A stretch of DNA of 56,123 nt from Aporhodopirellula sallentina SM41 (lineage in GTDB: Bacteria; Planctomycetota; Planctomycetia; Pirellulales; Pirellulaceae), in contig NZ_ANOH01000215.1 in NCBI RefSeq assembly GCF_000346505.1, forward strand, positions 1-56,123, in the 5' to 3' direction. The notes under the pieces were generated by a model. That model was not told the DNA's origin, ran no database searches, and saw nothing but the letters and a program-made list of their open reading frames with translations. Numbering within the stretch: position 1 is the first letter of the stretch; each line of letters opens with the position of its first letter. A program made the position numbers and the translations under genes. This document shows positions 35,301 through 43,856 of the stretch, one piece after another.

Positions 35301-35753
35301 CCCGAGGGTATCGACCTAACGGGTTTGAAAGTCGTCGCCTCCTGGGATTTCTCCAATCTGGATGAAATCCAAAAATGGAGTGAACGCGAACATGTCAAAG
35401 TAGTGTTCAAAAACGGTAAAACGAAATTGATCGCCGCGGGGCCTGACTCGAAACTTTCCACGAAGTTGCCCCAGGGCCTAACGGGGAGTCTCGTGATCAA
35501 ACTTCGCGCGACCAATCAAGACGACGTAACCAGTCAGTTCTATTGGCGGGGCGAGCGTCAGAGTTTCAGCGAGCAACGGCAATCGAAGCGAACACTCAAA
35601 GGTTCCGAAAAAACGCGAGACTACCTTTTCACGCTCAACGCCAAGGAAGCCATCCGCCACCTCCGATTTGATCCTTTCGATAGTTTCGATCCCTATGCGG
35701 ACAAGGGAGAAATGATGGTGAGTTCGATCACCATCTATCAACTCTCCCCGTAA
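32358..35753 (+). CDS. Secreted alpha-L-rhamnosidase (GH78) with extra C-terminal domain
   Basis: 1131 residues with signal peptide (FCFRSVFLLATVLCVSSPVSA). Domain order: N-terminal Fn3-like domain (LRCEYLENPLGID, PRLSWRLESEQRGQRQVAYQ); beta-sandwich domains (LYELSLNGARVGD-like block, VADGWYSGYVG, FDLGQNFAGIIRLKV, YYTCRGDENGEVYQPRFTFH); the (alpha/alpha)6 catalytic domain with LPTDCPQRDERMGWTGDAQ (Glu542 the likely acid) and TTIWERWDSY (Glu806 the likely base); and the GH78 C-terminal beta domain. Residues about 990-1131 are an additional beta-rich domain (LKVVASWDFSNLDEIQKW to MVSSITIYQL) similar to the C-terminus of the next gene's sulfatase. It releases L-rhamnose from polysaccharides such as ulvan or rhamnogalacturonan-like material; the adjacent sulfatases favour a sulfated algal substrate. 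Confidence 0.96.
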   Translation: MIRFCFRSVFLLATVLCVSSPVSAMTPTVLRCEYLENPLGIDATTPRLSWRLESEQRGQRQVAYQVLVASTEENLATDVGDLWDSGRVDSDQTLFVPYQGKTLRSRQQCFWKVRSWSSDADQPRWSEPASWSMGLLENDDWQADYISYRDTDPVHNDPAELHLPAARQYRREFAASKTVERATIYCTALGVYELSLNGARVGDAFFAPGWTDYRQRAYYNTYDVTEMILSGGNALGLWVADGWYSGYVGFGLLTGIGTEKTGRSTYGKTPSVMAQLEIHYTDGTHETIGTDETWKVSGNGPIEEADFLMGESYDATKETPGWNETGFDDHDWENAVLAKDNGSKTATFYQFRNPNRPNQPVRKAGEKAEFGFVRPKLEAFPGVPVRITEEVPAKKVTPRQPGTFIFDLGQNFAGIIRLKVKGPAGQRIRIRYAEMLHPDGRIMTENLRKARATDYYTCRGDENGEVYQPRFTFHGFQYVEVSNYPGTPTLDSVTGLVLHSDTPMVSSFTCNDPMVNRLFQNVLWTQRANFIDLPTDCPQRDERMGWTGDAQAYIATAAYNADIGAFYTKWMRELMESQRPSGAFPGYAPFPFQHGQDFGTAWADAGVICPWTIWQCYGDTRIIETCWPEMTRFMQWRQRTSVNDLGVAHGNAWGDWLAQGVKTPLEYIDSVYLAISAKMMSEMAEAIGRDDAAQQYREQFQRTKAAFADKYLREDGSVNVNTQTAQALALFADLIPEEKRTATARHLANMLKANGNRMATGFLGTRPLLPVLSASGQHDLATFLLQSREFPSWGYEIRNGATTIWERWDSYTREDAFGRHNAAMNSFSHYAFGAVCEWMFRTLAGIQSDGPGYKKIIIRPTVPSPGSNALHEPINRVDATYESIRGMIESHWKLEDDRFELGVRIPTNTTATVFLPTDDAASITESGKSIISHPHVRLIAQTDQTCQLAVQSGEYQFECASGIAPAEEALTTSEPIDNSVNPEGIDLTGLKVVASWDFSNLDEIQKWSEREHVKVVFKNGKTKLIAAGPDSKLSTKLPQGLTGSLVIKLRATNQDDVTSQFYWRGERQSFSEQRQSKRTLKGSEKTRDYLFTLNAKEAIRHLRFDPFDSFDPYADKGEMMVSSITIYQLSP

Positions 35754-35879
35754 TCGCCAGAGCGAAATCGTCTCACGGGAGTGACCCCACGACGAACCTC
35801 TCCCGAATCAACACGAACAAACGTGTTCGCGAATCTTCGACCTCGCGAGTAAACCTTTTGCCGAACGGATAGAACTCAA

Positions 35880-37946
35880 GTGAATGCCCTTCCTATCAAA
35901 CCTCGATTTCGTCCGACATCGACGCCCGCTACCGCGCAATCACAGACAGACGCGCGTTACCTAGCACTGAGTTGTTTGCCGCTGCGTTATTTGGCGCTGC
36001 GTTGTCTGTCCCTGCATTGTTTCGCATGGCTCTGCGTTTTGACCGGAATGACCGCGGTTGCTAACGACCAGCCCAACGTGGTTTTCATCTTGGCAGACGA
36101 TCTCGGTTACAGCGACACGACGTTGTACGGCACGACTCAATTTTACCGCACCCCGAACCTGGAGCGTTTGGCGGCGCGGGGGATGACGTTCTCTCGGGCG
36201 TACTCGTCGAGCCCGCTGTGTTCACCGACCCGTTCGAGCATCCTGACCGGGCTCAGCCCCGCACGCACTCAGGTGACGGCTCCTAATTGCCATCTGCCCC
36301 ACGCAACGACGAAAGCTGCCCCCGGTGCGAAAGCGGCCGCGAACCAGAAAGCGATCATGCCATCGTCGGCAACCCGTTTGGATCCAGCCTTTGACACGAT
36401 CGCGGAACTCCTGCGGCATCAAGGGTATGCGACCGGTCACTTCGGCAAGTGGCATCTCGGCCCCGAACCCTACTCGCCGCTGCAACATGGTTTTGACGTT
36501 GACATTCCGCACTGGCCAGGCCCCGGACCAGCCCGGGCTTACGTGGCACCGTGGAAGTATCCTGACTTCGATCCACAAACGCCTCAGGAACACATCGAAG
36601 ATCGGATGGCTGCCGAAGCGGTGGCCTACATGGAGGAACACCGCGATGAACCGTTTTTCCTCAACTACTGGATGTTCAGCGTCCACGCCCCGTTCGATGC
36701 CAAACCTGAGTTGATCGCCAAATATCAAAAAAACGCCAATCCAAACGATCCTCAACACAGCCCCACGTACGCGGCAATGATCGAGAGCATGGACGACGCG
36801 GTCGGGACGTTGCTCGACACACTCGATCGATTGGAGATCGCCGATAATACGATCATCATTTTTGCCTCGGACAACGGGGGCAACATGTACAACGAAGTAG
36901 ACGGCACGTCCGCGACCAGCAACGCTCCGCTGCGAGGCGGCAAAGCAACGATGTATGAAGGTGGTGTGCGTGGCCCTGCCGTTATCGTTTACCCGGGCGT
37001 GGTGAAACCCGGAACCCGTAGCGATGATGTCATTCAGAGCATCGATTACTTCCCGACGATCTTGGAACTGCTACAGATTCGCGACCGTCCCCGGCAGGGT
37101 TTTGATGGGGTCAGCATCGTTCCGGCATTGATCGGTGGCAAAATTCGTCGCGAGGCCATCTACACTTACTTCCCACACAGCCCCAAGATTCCCGACTGGT
37201 TGCCGCCCGCTGTCAGCGTGCACCGTGGCGACTGGAAGTTGATTCGACTGTTTCATCATGGGGAACGAGGCGAACACCGCTACAAACTCTTCAACCTTCA
37301 ACAGGACATCGGCGAAACAACCAACCTCGCTTCGCAGTACCCCGACTTGGTAATCGAACTCGATGCGATGATCGAAGAATTCTTACAAGACGCCGAAGCC
37401 GTGTTGCCAAGCCCCAATCCGAACTTCGATCCGGAACGCTACGATCCTAGCCTCGAAGGGAAAGCGGTGCGAAAGAAGATTTCGCGGCCTGCTGCTCGGA
37501 AACCGAATTCGCCACCGGCACGCCCTGTTGCGGGATGGCACCCGCGTGGCGATTGTCAGATCACCATCGAAGACGGAGCATTGATTGTGCAGAGCATCGG
37601 TGGCGACCCTCATTTTTCCCACCCGCTGCCCCGACCGGTTTCGTTGCCGGAGCAATCCGCCGGACCGTTGGTGCTGCGTTTCACACTGACATCAAACGCA
37701 GACTCATCGGGGGAATTGTTTTGGCAAACGGCCGGACCTGGCCCACCCTACCGTCAGGAACGCAGCGTTGATTTTGAAATAAACCCCGACGGGAACGCTC
37801 ACCAATACGCGATTCCATTTCACGCTGACGCCCCCGTCAACGGCATCCGCATCGACCCGGCAACCTCCTCAGGACAAATCCGAATATCAAATCTGAGGTT
37901 AACGGATTCAAACGAAAGCGAACTCTACGTGTGGGAAATTAAGTGA
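35880..37946 (+). CDS. Secreted sulfatase, type I formylglycine family
   Basis: 688 residues. Long N-terminal export signal with the odd low-complexity run [20 protein letters not shown], cleaved near TAVANDQ. Sulfatase core: [19 protein letters not shown] (metal Asp73/Asp74), formylglycine motif [13 protein letters not shown] (Cys114, Arg118), [15 protein letters not shown] (metal Asp-Asn) and [16 protein letters not shown]. Arylsulfatase A-like, sulfo-sugar hydrolysis. Residues about 548-688 form a C-terminal beta domain shared with the rhamnosidase. The start is a GTG at 35880; no ATG precedes the signal segment. 126 bases follow the rhamnosidase, and the next sulfatase begins 21 bases after its stop, so the three are probably one transcript. 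Activity needs a formylglycine-generating or anaerobic maturase not in this window. Confidence 0.95.
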   Translation: MNALPIKPRFRPTSTPATAQSQTDARYLALSCLPLRYLALRCLSLHCFAWLCVLTGMTAVANDQPNVVFILADDLGYSDTTLYGTTQFYRTPNLERLAARGMTFSRAYSSSPLCSPTRSSILTGLSPARTQVTAPNCHLPHATTKAAPGAKAAANQKAIMPSSATRLDPAFDTIAELLRHQGYATGHFGKWHLGPEPYSPLQHGFDVDIPHWPGPGPARAYVAPWKYPDFDPQTPQEHIEDRMAAEAVAYMEEHRDEPFFLNYWMFSVHAPFDAKPELIAKYQKNANPNDPQHSPTYAAMIESMDDAVGTLLDTLDRLEIADNTIIIFASDNGGNMYNEVDGTSATSNAPLRGGKATMYEGGVRGPAVIVYPGVVKPGTRSDDVIQSIDYFPTILELLQIRDRPRQGFDGVSIVPALIGGKIRREAIYTYFPHSPKIPDWLPPAVSVHRGDWKLIRLFHHGERGEHRYKLFNLQQDIGETTNLASQYPDLVIELDAMIEEFLQDAEAVLPSPNPNFDPERYDPSLEGKAVRKKISRPAARKPNSPPARPVAGWHPRGDCQITIEDGALIVQSIGGDPHFSHPLPRPVSLPEQSAGPLVLRFTLTSNADSSGELFWQTAGPGPPYRQERSVDFEINPDGNAHQYAIPFHADAPVNGIRIDPATSSGQIRISNLRLTDSNESELYVWEIK

Positions 37947-37967
37947 TCCATGGTCAGGAATAGCTGC

Positions 37968-39944
37968 ATGAAACGACAACCAAAAGTTGCCGGTTTTCGG
38001 TATCGAATGTGCCGGCCGGTGGACCGCGTTTGCCTGGTTCTCGCGTTCGTCATCTCGATTGTTTTCGCATCGCCAATCCGAGCCGACGTGACTGAACCGA
38101 CGAAACAAGAAGACCGCACGTCGCCGGTCGCACCCAACGTACTCGTGATGATGGCCGATGACCTCGGTTACTCTGACCTTGGTTGCTATGGCGGTGAGAT
38201 CGACACGCCCGCGATCGATCAGCTAGCAGGTGAGGGGGTGCGTTTTTCTCACTTCCGGGCAACGCCCATGTGTGTGACATCGCGCATCGCTTTGTTATCG
38301 GGGATGCCATTTGACGACGCCGGCAGGAATGCCTACTCGCACGCCATGCCTCTGCCCATCCTGCTGCAGAACGCTGGGTACCGGACCATGATGACCGGCA
38401 AATGGCATGCGGGGACACCAGACCCTCGCGAACAACGTTTGTTTCATCGAGCGTTTGGTTTTCTCGGTGGAATGACGGACTGCTTTGTTGGCGGCGATGA
38501 TTGGTTCTTGGATTCGCAGCCCTTCCGTGACTTTGATGCTGATTTCTATTCGACCGATGCGATTGCCGAAAAGAGCATCGAGTTCATGGACGAAGCGGCC
38601 CAATCCGATCAACCGTTTTTCATGTACGTTGCCTTCAACGCGCCGCATCACCCATGCCAGGCTCCCCGATCTTTGGTAGAGAAGTACCTGCAGCGATATG
38701 AGAAAGGGTATGAGGCGATCCGATCGACGCGGCACCAACGTCAGATTCAGTTGGGCTTGATCGGTGGGGACATGCCACTCGCTGAGGTCAGTGAAGAAAC
38801 TCGCCGCTGGGACGAATTGACCGAACATCGCAAACAAGTAGAGGCGGGGCGCATGGCAGCGTACGCGGCAGCGGTGGAGGGAGTTGACACCGCGGTCGGT
38901 CGAATCATGCGATTCTTAGACGATCATGAGAGGACTCGCGACACGCTCGTTATTTTTCTGTCCGACAACGGAGGCGACTACAACAACGGCGGGATCGACC
39001 ACGACGAGAAGCAGGTCGCGTGGGCCCCGGGTGGCAATCCATCGTCGAGCAACGGTTGGGCATCGGTGAAGGCGACACCGTTTCGGTACTACAAACACGC
39101 CTGTCACGAAGGCGGAATCGCGGCGCCGTTGATCATCCGTTGGCCGCGAGATCGTGGCAAAACGGGTCGCATCGTTCATGAATCAGCGAACATTACCGAT
39201 TTCTATCCAACGTTGGTCGAGCTCGCCGGTGCGGAATACCCGCGTAAATTCGAAGGTCGACGGTTGCGGCCCCTGAGCGGTTCCTCGCTGATGCCGCTAC
39301 TCGCTCCTGCGGGGAAACGAAAATCTCTCCCCGTTTACCAACGCTATGACGTGTCGAAAGCTTGGATCGAAAACGACTGGAAAGCCGTCAGCCTCTACAA
39401 CGGCCCTTGGCAATTATTCGATCTGAAAAACGACCGATCCGAACGCAATGACTTGGCGGCGGAGCACCCCGAGCGACTCGGCCGACTAGTAAAGCAGTGG
39501 AATGAACACGCCAAAGAAGTCGGAGTCCCGAAGACATCCTTGGGTTCATCAACGCAGCAAAAAGGATGGGGCTGGCACCGGCTAAAAATGGTGTGTCCCC
39601 ATTTAATACAACTCTCGCCCGCCAACGGCTCAACCACTTCGTCGCAGCAAATCACAGTATCGATGCAGTTTGACGAGCCGATTGATTTCACCGGCACCGA
39701 AGGGAGATCCATCCGGCTGTATTCAGTGTCCAACGAAAGCGAACCGGTTTGGGAAGCGAGTCCGGACGCGAGCCATGCATCGCAAGGGAAAAATGAAATC
39801 GTCTTTCAAAATATCCCAAAACTTCAACCCGACCAGGGCTACTATTTCCGGTGGGATCCGGGATGGATCCACGTTGGCAACCGCCCGGTCGGTGTGCTCA
39901 ACGACGGAGCCTTTTGGTGGCGATTCCGGACACCGGTCGAGTGA
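37968..39944 (+). CDS. Secreted sulfatase, second copy, with C-terminal Ig-like domain
   Basis: 658 residues with signal peptide (VCLVLAFVISIVFASPIRA). Core motifs: [20 protein letters not shown], formylglycine motif TPMCVTSRIALLSG (Cys102, Arg106; third position Thr instead of the usual Pro or Ala), MMTGKWHAG, FLSDNGGDYNNGG. The last ~110 residues (QLSPANGSTTSSQQITVSMQF to VLNDGAFWWRF) look like an SbsA/Big-type Ig domain, different from the domain of the previous sulfatase. ATG 37968 has AGGA about 9 bases upstream; ATG 37950 is also in frame. The different active-site spelling and insert suggest a different sulfated position or sugar from its neighbour. Confidence 0.94.
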   Translation: MKRQPKVAGFRYRMCRPVDRVCLVLAFVISIVFASPIRADVTEPTKQEDRTSPVAPNVLVMMADDLGYSDLGCYGGEIDTPAIDQLAGEGVRFSHFRATPMCVTSRIALLSGMPFDDAGRNAYSHAMPLPILLQNAGYRTMMTGKWHAGTPDPREQRLFHRAFGFLGGMTDCFVGGDDWFLDSQPFRDFDADFYSTDAIAEKSIEFMDEAAQSDQPFFMYVAFNAPHHPCQAPRSLVEKYLQRYEKGYEAIRSTRHQRQIQLGLIGGDMPLAEVSEETRRWDELTEHRKQVEAGRMAAYAAAVEGVDTAVGRIMRFLDDHERTRDTLVIFLSDNGGDYNNGGIDHDEKQVAWAPGGNPSSSNGWASVKATPFRYYKHACHEGGIAAPLIIRWPRDRGKTGRIVHESANITDFYPTLVELAGAEYPRKFEGRRLRPLSGSSLMPLLAPAGKRKSLPVYQRYDVSKAWIENDWKAVSLYNGPWQLFDLKNDRSERNDLAAEHPERLGRLVKQWNEHAKEVGVPKTSLGSSTQQKGWGWHRLKMVCPHLIQLSPANGSTTSSQQITVSMQFDEPIDFTGTEGRSIRLYSVSNESEPVWEASPDASHASQGKNEIVFQNIPKLQPDQGYYFRWDPGWIHVGNRPVGVLNDGAFWWRFRTPVE

Positions 39945-40302
39945 ACCACACGAACCGCGAGCACGAAATTCCATCAACCAAACATTTCCGTAAATGACTC
40001 ATGGATGTCGTCCAATCTGTTGATTGCGACCAAGCTTCTTTACGCAGAAAGCGTTTCAGCAATTAGCCGTCGGCAAGCGATTGTGCACCGACGGGCATGT
40101 CCTTCCTCGTCGCCTCTTTCCATCTGGCGTCGATTTATTAAGTGCAGCATCTGGTAGTGGATGAGGCAAGGAGTCCCTTGCGTGGGAAGGATTCGTTGCC
40201 TCATCCACTACGGTTCACGTCCTACGGTATACGTTCTCGGCGAAGGACGCGTCGAAAAACGTCGGTAATAAAATCGACTTCTCCCGGAATAAACTCTGAC
40301 AA
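39945..40302. other. Convergent intergenic region with long hairpin
   Basis: 358 bases between the 3' ends of the second sulfatase and the DUF1559 gene. Apart from the 16-bp inverted repeat at 40153-40210 I see no gene or RNA signal. Confidence 0.6.
40153..40210. repeat. Perfect 16-bp inverted repeat (bidirectional terminator or REP-like element)
   Basis: GTAGTGGATGAGGCAA (40153-40168) and TTGCCTCATCCACTAC (40195-40210) match exactly. The 26-base loop contains a smaller TCCC/GGGA hairpin. No T run follows on either side. The location between convergent genes suits a bidirectional terminator; the 'GTAGTGGATGAGGCAA' unit looks like a dispersed planctomycete repeat. Confidence 0.75.
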
Positions 40303-41646
40303 TCAGAGATGCAAATCAACTTCTCGCGACGCTCTCGTCCCAAGTGCCCCCCACAGACCGAAAGGGCTCTCGGCACCGGGTTGGTTACCACGAGCAGCGG
40401 TTCCATCGACATGGACCACGGGATGCCGACTGTCACCGGCTTCGATGGAATCGGTGACGAAACGGACTGCTCCGTCTGCCAACAAGACGTGCGTGCCGCC
40501 GGGATGCCGACTCGACGTCGGATAAACGCCTGAGTTGCCTGCCGAGAAGATACAGAGCTCGCTGTTGGGTGGGAGGATTGTGTTGAATTGCGAAAACATC
40601 GGCAGCATGTCTGCCCAACGAAACCCTCGTCCGTTGGAAGGAGTGTGTCCCAAGTCTGGGATCGGCTGCCTCCATCTTCGCGGCTGTTTCGGATCAATCA
40701 TGAAGCTATTCTCGCACCACTTGGGATTATCCCGATGGGGCACGTTGGGATCATAAGCATTGCCTCCGACCGCCCGCCGCGTCTCATATTCAGCGGTTCG
40801 AACGTCATAGTCACCCAAGTCCGTCGCGATTTCGCCGACCAAAATCGTCGTCGATGTTCCGTCAGAGATATCACTGAATCGCGTGCGTTGATGTACCACG
40901 AACGCGCCCCTCAGCGCGGCGGCGGCCTGTTTAGAATCACCTCCTAAATCAGGATTATTTGCTAGGACCTTGGTGACAAACAGATCGCGATTGCCGAATT
41001 CCAACTCAACACTGGAATCACCGACGCACGCCGCATAGTTGGTACGGCCCACTGCGGGTAGACCATTGCCCGGATCGCTCGGACAACGAAACAATGGAAC
41101 GTTCATCGTCCAAGGATCGAAGACCGGAGTATCGGGCGTGGGTCCCATCGCGGGATAATCGGGACCATTGCCATCGATCGACTTTCCTGGCGAGGTCTCG
41201 ACTGTCCCATTCGCGTCGCCATCGTAGGGGTTGGAAACCACTTGCCACAGTGCAGCTTGCTCCACAAAGGGCAGGCATCCCACCAGAAAACTCAAACGCC
41301 ATCGATTTGCATTGGAGCAACTCTTCCAATATTCGTCCGCGAACGGCTCCGCTGGATTGGTCCCGACTCCATGGATCGGAAAACTCTGAAACGCCGAATG
41401 GTAGTTGTGCAGCCCAATGCCCAATTGCTTGAGGTTCGACTGACACGCCGCACGACGGGATGCTTCACGTGCGTTCTGCACCGCCGACAGCAAGATCGCC
41501 ACCAGCACCCCGATGATTCCGATCACGACCAACAACTCAACCAACGTGAATGCCTGTTGGCGATTCAAGTTTCTCCCGCTTCGCACGGAATAGTCGTTCC
41601 GTTGAACAAAACTTCTAACGGAATCAAGATCGTTCATTATCATCAT
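40303..41646 (-). CDS. DUF1559 prepilin-like protein
   Basis: 447 residues. A type IV prepilin N-terminus, QQAFTLVELLVVIGIIGVL, carries the usual Phe-Thr-Leu-(V)-Glu start of the mature helix; the common 'LLPAVQ' reads LLSAVQ. The DUF1559 body contains SNLKQLGIGLHNYHSAF, FRCPSDPGN, FSDISDGTSTTILVGE and the C-terminal HxxxxxxxxxDG signature HPGGTHVLLADGAVRFV. These proteins are hugely expanded in planctomycetes; they are thought to be pseudopilin-like secretion or surface components. ATG 41646 overlaps the agarase-like gene stop (ATGA), so it is translationally coupled to it. Confidence 0.95.
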   Translation of the reverse strand: MMIMNDLDSVRSFVQRNDYSVRSGRNLNRQQAFTLVELLVVIGIIGVLVAILLSAVQNAREASRRAACQSNLKQLGIGLHNYHSAFQSFPIHGVGTNPAEPFADEYWKSCSNANRWRLSFLVGCLPFVEQAALWQVVSNPYDGDANGTVETSPGKSIDGNGPDYPAMGPTPDTPVFDPWTMNVPLFRCPSDPGNGLPAVGRTNYAACVGDSSVELEFGNRDLFVTKVLANNPDLGGDSKQAAAALRGAFVVHQRTRFSDISDGTSTTILVGEIATDLGDYDVRTAEYETRRAVGGNAYDPNVPHRDNPKWCENSFMIDPKQPRRWRQPIPDLGHTPSNGRGFRWADMLPMFSQFNTILPPNSELCIFSAGNSGVYPTSSRHPGGTHVLLADGAVRFVTDSIEAGDSRHPVVHVDGTAARGNQPGAESPFGLWGALGTRASREVDLHL

Positions 41647-43856
41647 TTGCTACTCGCCGAGTTGTGATTCGGATTTGTCTTGCCGCTGCGAAGCTCGTAC
41701 ATCGATTCTCCCATGTGCGCGATGGCATCGGTCAGTTCGCGGTAGGGCGTGTTGGTGATCGTCACCAAACCCACATTTGCGTTTTCACCGTCGCCGCGTC
41801 CGGTGACAGGCATATCGACGTATTGAAACCAGTGCGTGCCAACGATCGCCGGATGCTTCAGCGCACTGGTGACGTACGCCTCGTACTTGCTCGCTCGATC
41901 AGCTTGGTCATCGGCGGGCAAGTGAGTCGGATGCAACATGCCACGATCAGTCGCCCCGAAATGGAACTCACCGATGACAACCGGTTTGTCGATTCCATCA
42001 GGCAACGCCAAATTGTCGGTCAGATAGTGGTAGTGATTGATTGAGATGACATCGCAATGCTTAGCGGCGATCCGCAGCGCGGAATCATTCATCCAAAAGA
42101 AACGGCAACCAAGGTACAACCGACCCGGCGCGAGATGATGCAGTCTGTTTGCGATCGTCGAGAAATACCGATCCACCAAACGCTCTGAAAAAACTCGCCG
42201 ATCCGCGAGCGATGGCGAATCGTCTGCGTTGGCTTTACCCGCAGGCCACTGCATCGAATGAAGGAAGCTATCCCAGTCGGCGTATTGAGTTTTCCACGCC
42301 TGATTCAACGCATCGATATCAAGATATTTTTCTTTCAACCAATCGCAAAACTTGATCTTTGCTGGCTGCGTCGCAGGACTTCTTAGGACGCCATCGGCCA
42401 AACTGTAATCTTCTCCAAAACTCAGTTCGTTATCGACAAAGATGCCTATACACCATGGATCGTCAAAGCAGTGCGAAACGGTTTGCAGAGCACTATCGAC
42501 AACCTCCGGAAAATCCGACGAGTAAACATCAACAAACCGTTGCCAGTTACTCGTCGAGCCGGCAATCATCGTCGCACCTTCCAGGCGGCAAAATGCCGTG
42601 TAAGGTGTCCGTTTCAAGGACGTGATCGCCGGATCGCTCCACGCAGCCATCGTATTGAGCCCCCAGTCGCGAAGTCGATCATGGGCTTGGTCCGCAAACC
42701 GAGCAGGCCACTGGGCACCAAAACGCCGATGCAAGTTTGCGATGAAGAAGTTGTAGCTCAGAAAGGGCACCCTCGAGTTGTAAAACTCATGATGCGCCCA
42801 CTCAGCACGATGATAGTAATTCCCTAGCGGGTCGAGTAATTCCTTCGTCTCATCTGACGCATCGCTTGATATATCCGTCTTCCGATTGGTGTTATTATCC
42901 GGCAGCCAAGCAAAATAATGTTCTCGGTCTTGAACCCCGGTGAAACTGTACTGAGCCGACACACAGTCGACACCGTGCGACCAGAACAAATATCCATCGG
43001 GATCGATTAGCCACCACTTTCCATCGAGTTTGACAGTCCGAAAAGCGTCCGTCGCCTCCCGTCGATCAGCCTTTGTCCATCCCCCGTAGCGAGACCACCT
43101 CCGCGACACCGATGCGTTCTCGTTTGCCTGCCCGGTCGAGGAAGCTGTCGTTTTCAGTTGTCGGTCGTTTTCGATCTTACCGGGCCAATCGTGTCCGATC
43201 AGTTGTCCATATCGGTCGACAATTGGAAATGCGTTTCTGGCTTCTCGAACCTCCGCCGGATCGCTCAGACGCAGATCACCCAGCAGCAACGTATGTGCAT
43301 GACTTGGACGGCGAACGTAAAGTGTTACCGCCTTGATAAACCCAATCGACCCAATGCACATTTGCCCCGGACTCACATTCATCGCGTCTGTCTCAACCTC
43401 CGCATCGAACCTCCATGGTGTTGCGTAAAGCGGGAACGACAACTCACGCGTTTGACCGGGTCCCACAACATCCACGCGGTTGAGTAGGTTTTCGTTGACG
43501 AGTTCCAAGCCTTGTACTTTCATTCCGATCTCAGCGGAGTGATCGCTCAAGTTAGTGACGTCGATGGACAACGTTTGATAGGGCTTGGCATTCCAAGGTT
43601 CATCGCCGGGTGTCATCTTCACGCCAGGCCATCGAGATTTAACGCCGGTTTGCAAACGCAATCGCGACTGAAGATCCGAACGATCGATTTCGACTTTCGC
43701 ATCAGTGGTTTGAATCTTGGAGAGATCCGATTGCATGGCCCATCGAACTAGAACTTGCTGTCTCGGTGTTCGCTCGAGAAAGTAGATCACGCATAGGCAA
43801 CCCGCGATGACCACCAAAACAGCCGAGAAACGCCGTGTCCTGATGGTCGGTTTCAT
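41643..43856 (-). CDS. GH50 beta-agarase-like glycoside hydrolase, membrane-anchored
   Basis: 737 residues. An N-terminal hydrophobic segment (RFSAVLVVIAGCLCVIYFLE) acts as uncleaved anchor or signal; the Cys residues in it might permit lipidation, but no clear lipobox is present. A CBM-like beta domain (about 90-200) precedes the TIM barrel. The catalytic barrel has VKLDGKWWLIDPDGYLFWSH, CIGIFVDNELSFGED (acid/base Glu), VIGEFHFGATDRGM (nucleophile Glu) and GTHWFQYVDMPVTGRGDGEN, all typical of GH50 agarases. It probably acts on agar- or porphyran-like galactans. ATG 43856 is fixed by ATGA overlap with the upstream gene's stop (43853-43855). Confidence 0.9.
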   Translation of the reverse strand: MKPTIRTRRFSAVLVVIAGCLCVIYFLERTPRQQVLVRWAMQSDLSKIQTTDAKVEIDRSDLQSRLRLQTGVKSRWPGVKMTPGDEPWNAKPYQTLSIDVTNLSDHSAEIGMKVQGLELVNENLLNRVDVVGPGQTRELSFPLYATPWRFDAEVETDAMNVSPGQMCIGSIGFIKAVTLYVRRPSHAHTLLLGDLRLSDPAEVREARNAFPIVDRYGQLIGHDWPGKIENDRQLKTTASSTGQANENASVSRRWSRYGGWTKADRREATDAFRTVKLDGKWWLIDPDGYLFWSHGVDCVSAQYSFTGVQDREHYFAWLPDNNTNRKTDISSDASDETKELLDPLGNYYHRAEWAHHEFYNSRVPFLSYNFFIANLHRRFGAQWPARFADQAHDRLRDWGLNTMAAWSDPAITSLKRTPYTAFCRLEGATMIAGSTSNWQRFVDVYSSDFPEVVDSALQTVSHCFDDPWCIGIFVDNELSFGEDYSLADGVLRSPATQPAKIKFCDWLKEKYLDIDALNQAWKTQYADWDSFLHSMQWPAGKANADDSPSLADRRVFSERLVDRYFSTIANRLHHLAPGRLYLGCRFFWMNDSALRIAAKHCDVISINHYHYLTDNLALPDGIDKPVVIGEFHFGATDRGMLHPTHLPADDQADRASKYEAYVTSALKHPAIVGTHWFQYVDMPVTGRGDGENANVGLVTITNTPYRELTDAIAHMGESMYELRSGKTNPNHNSASSK

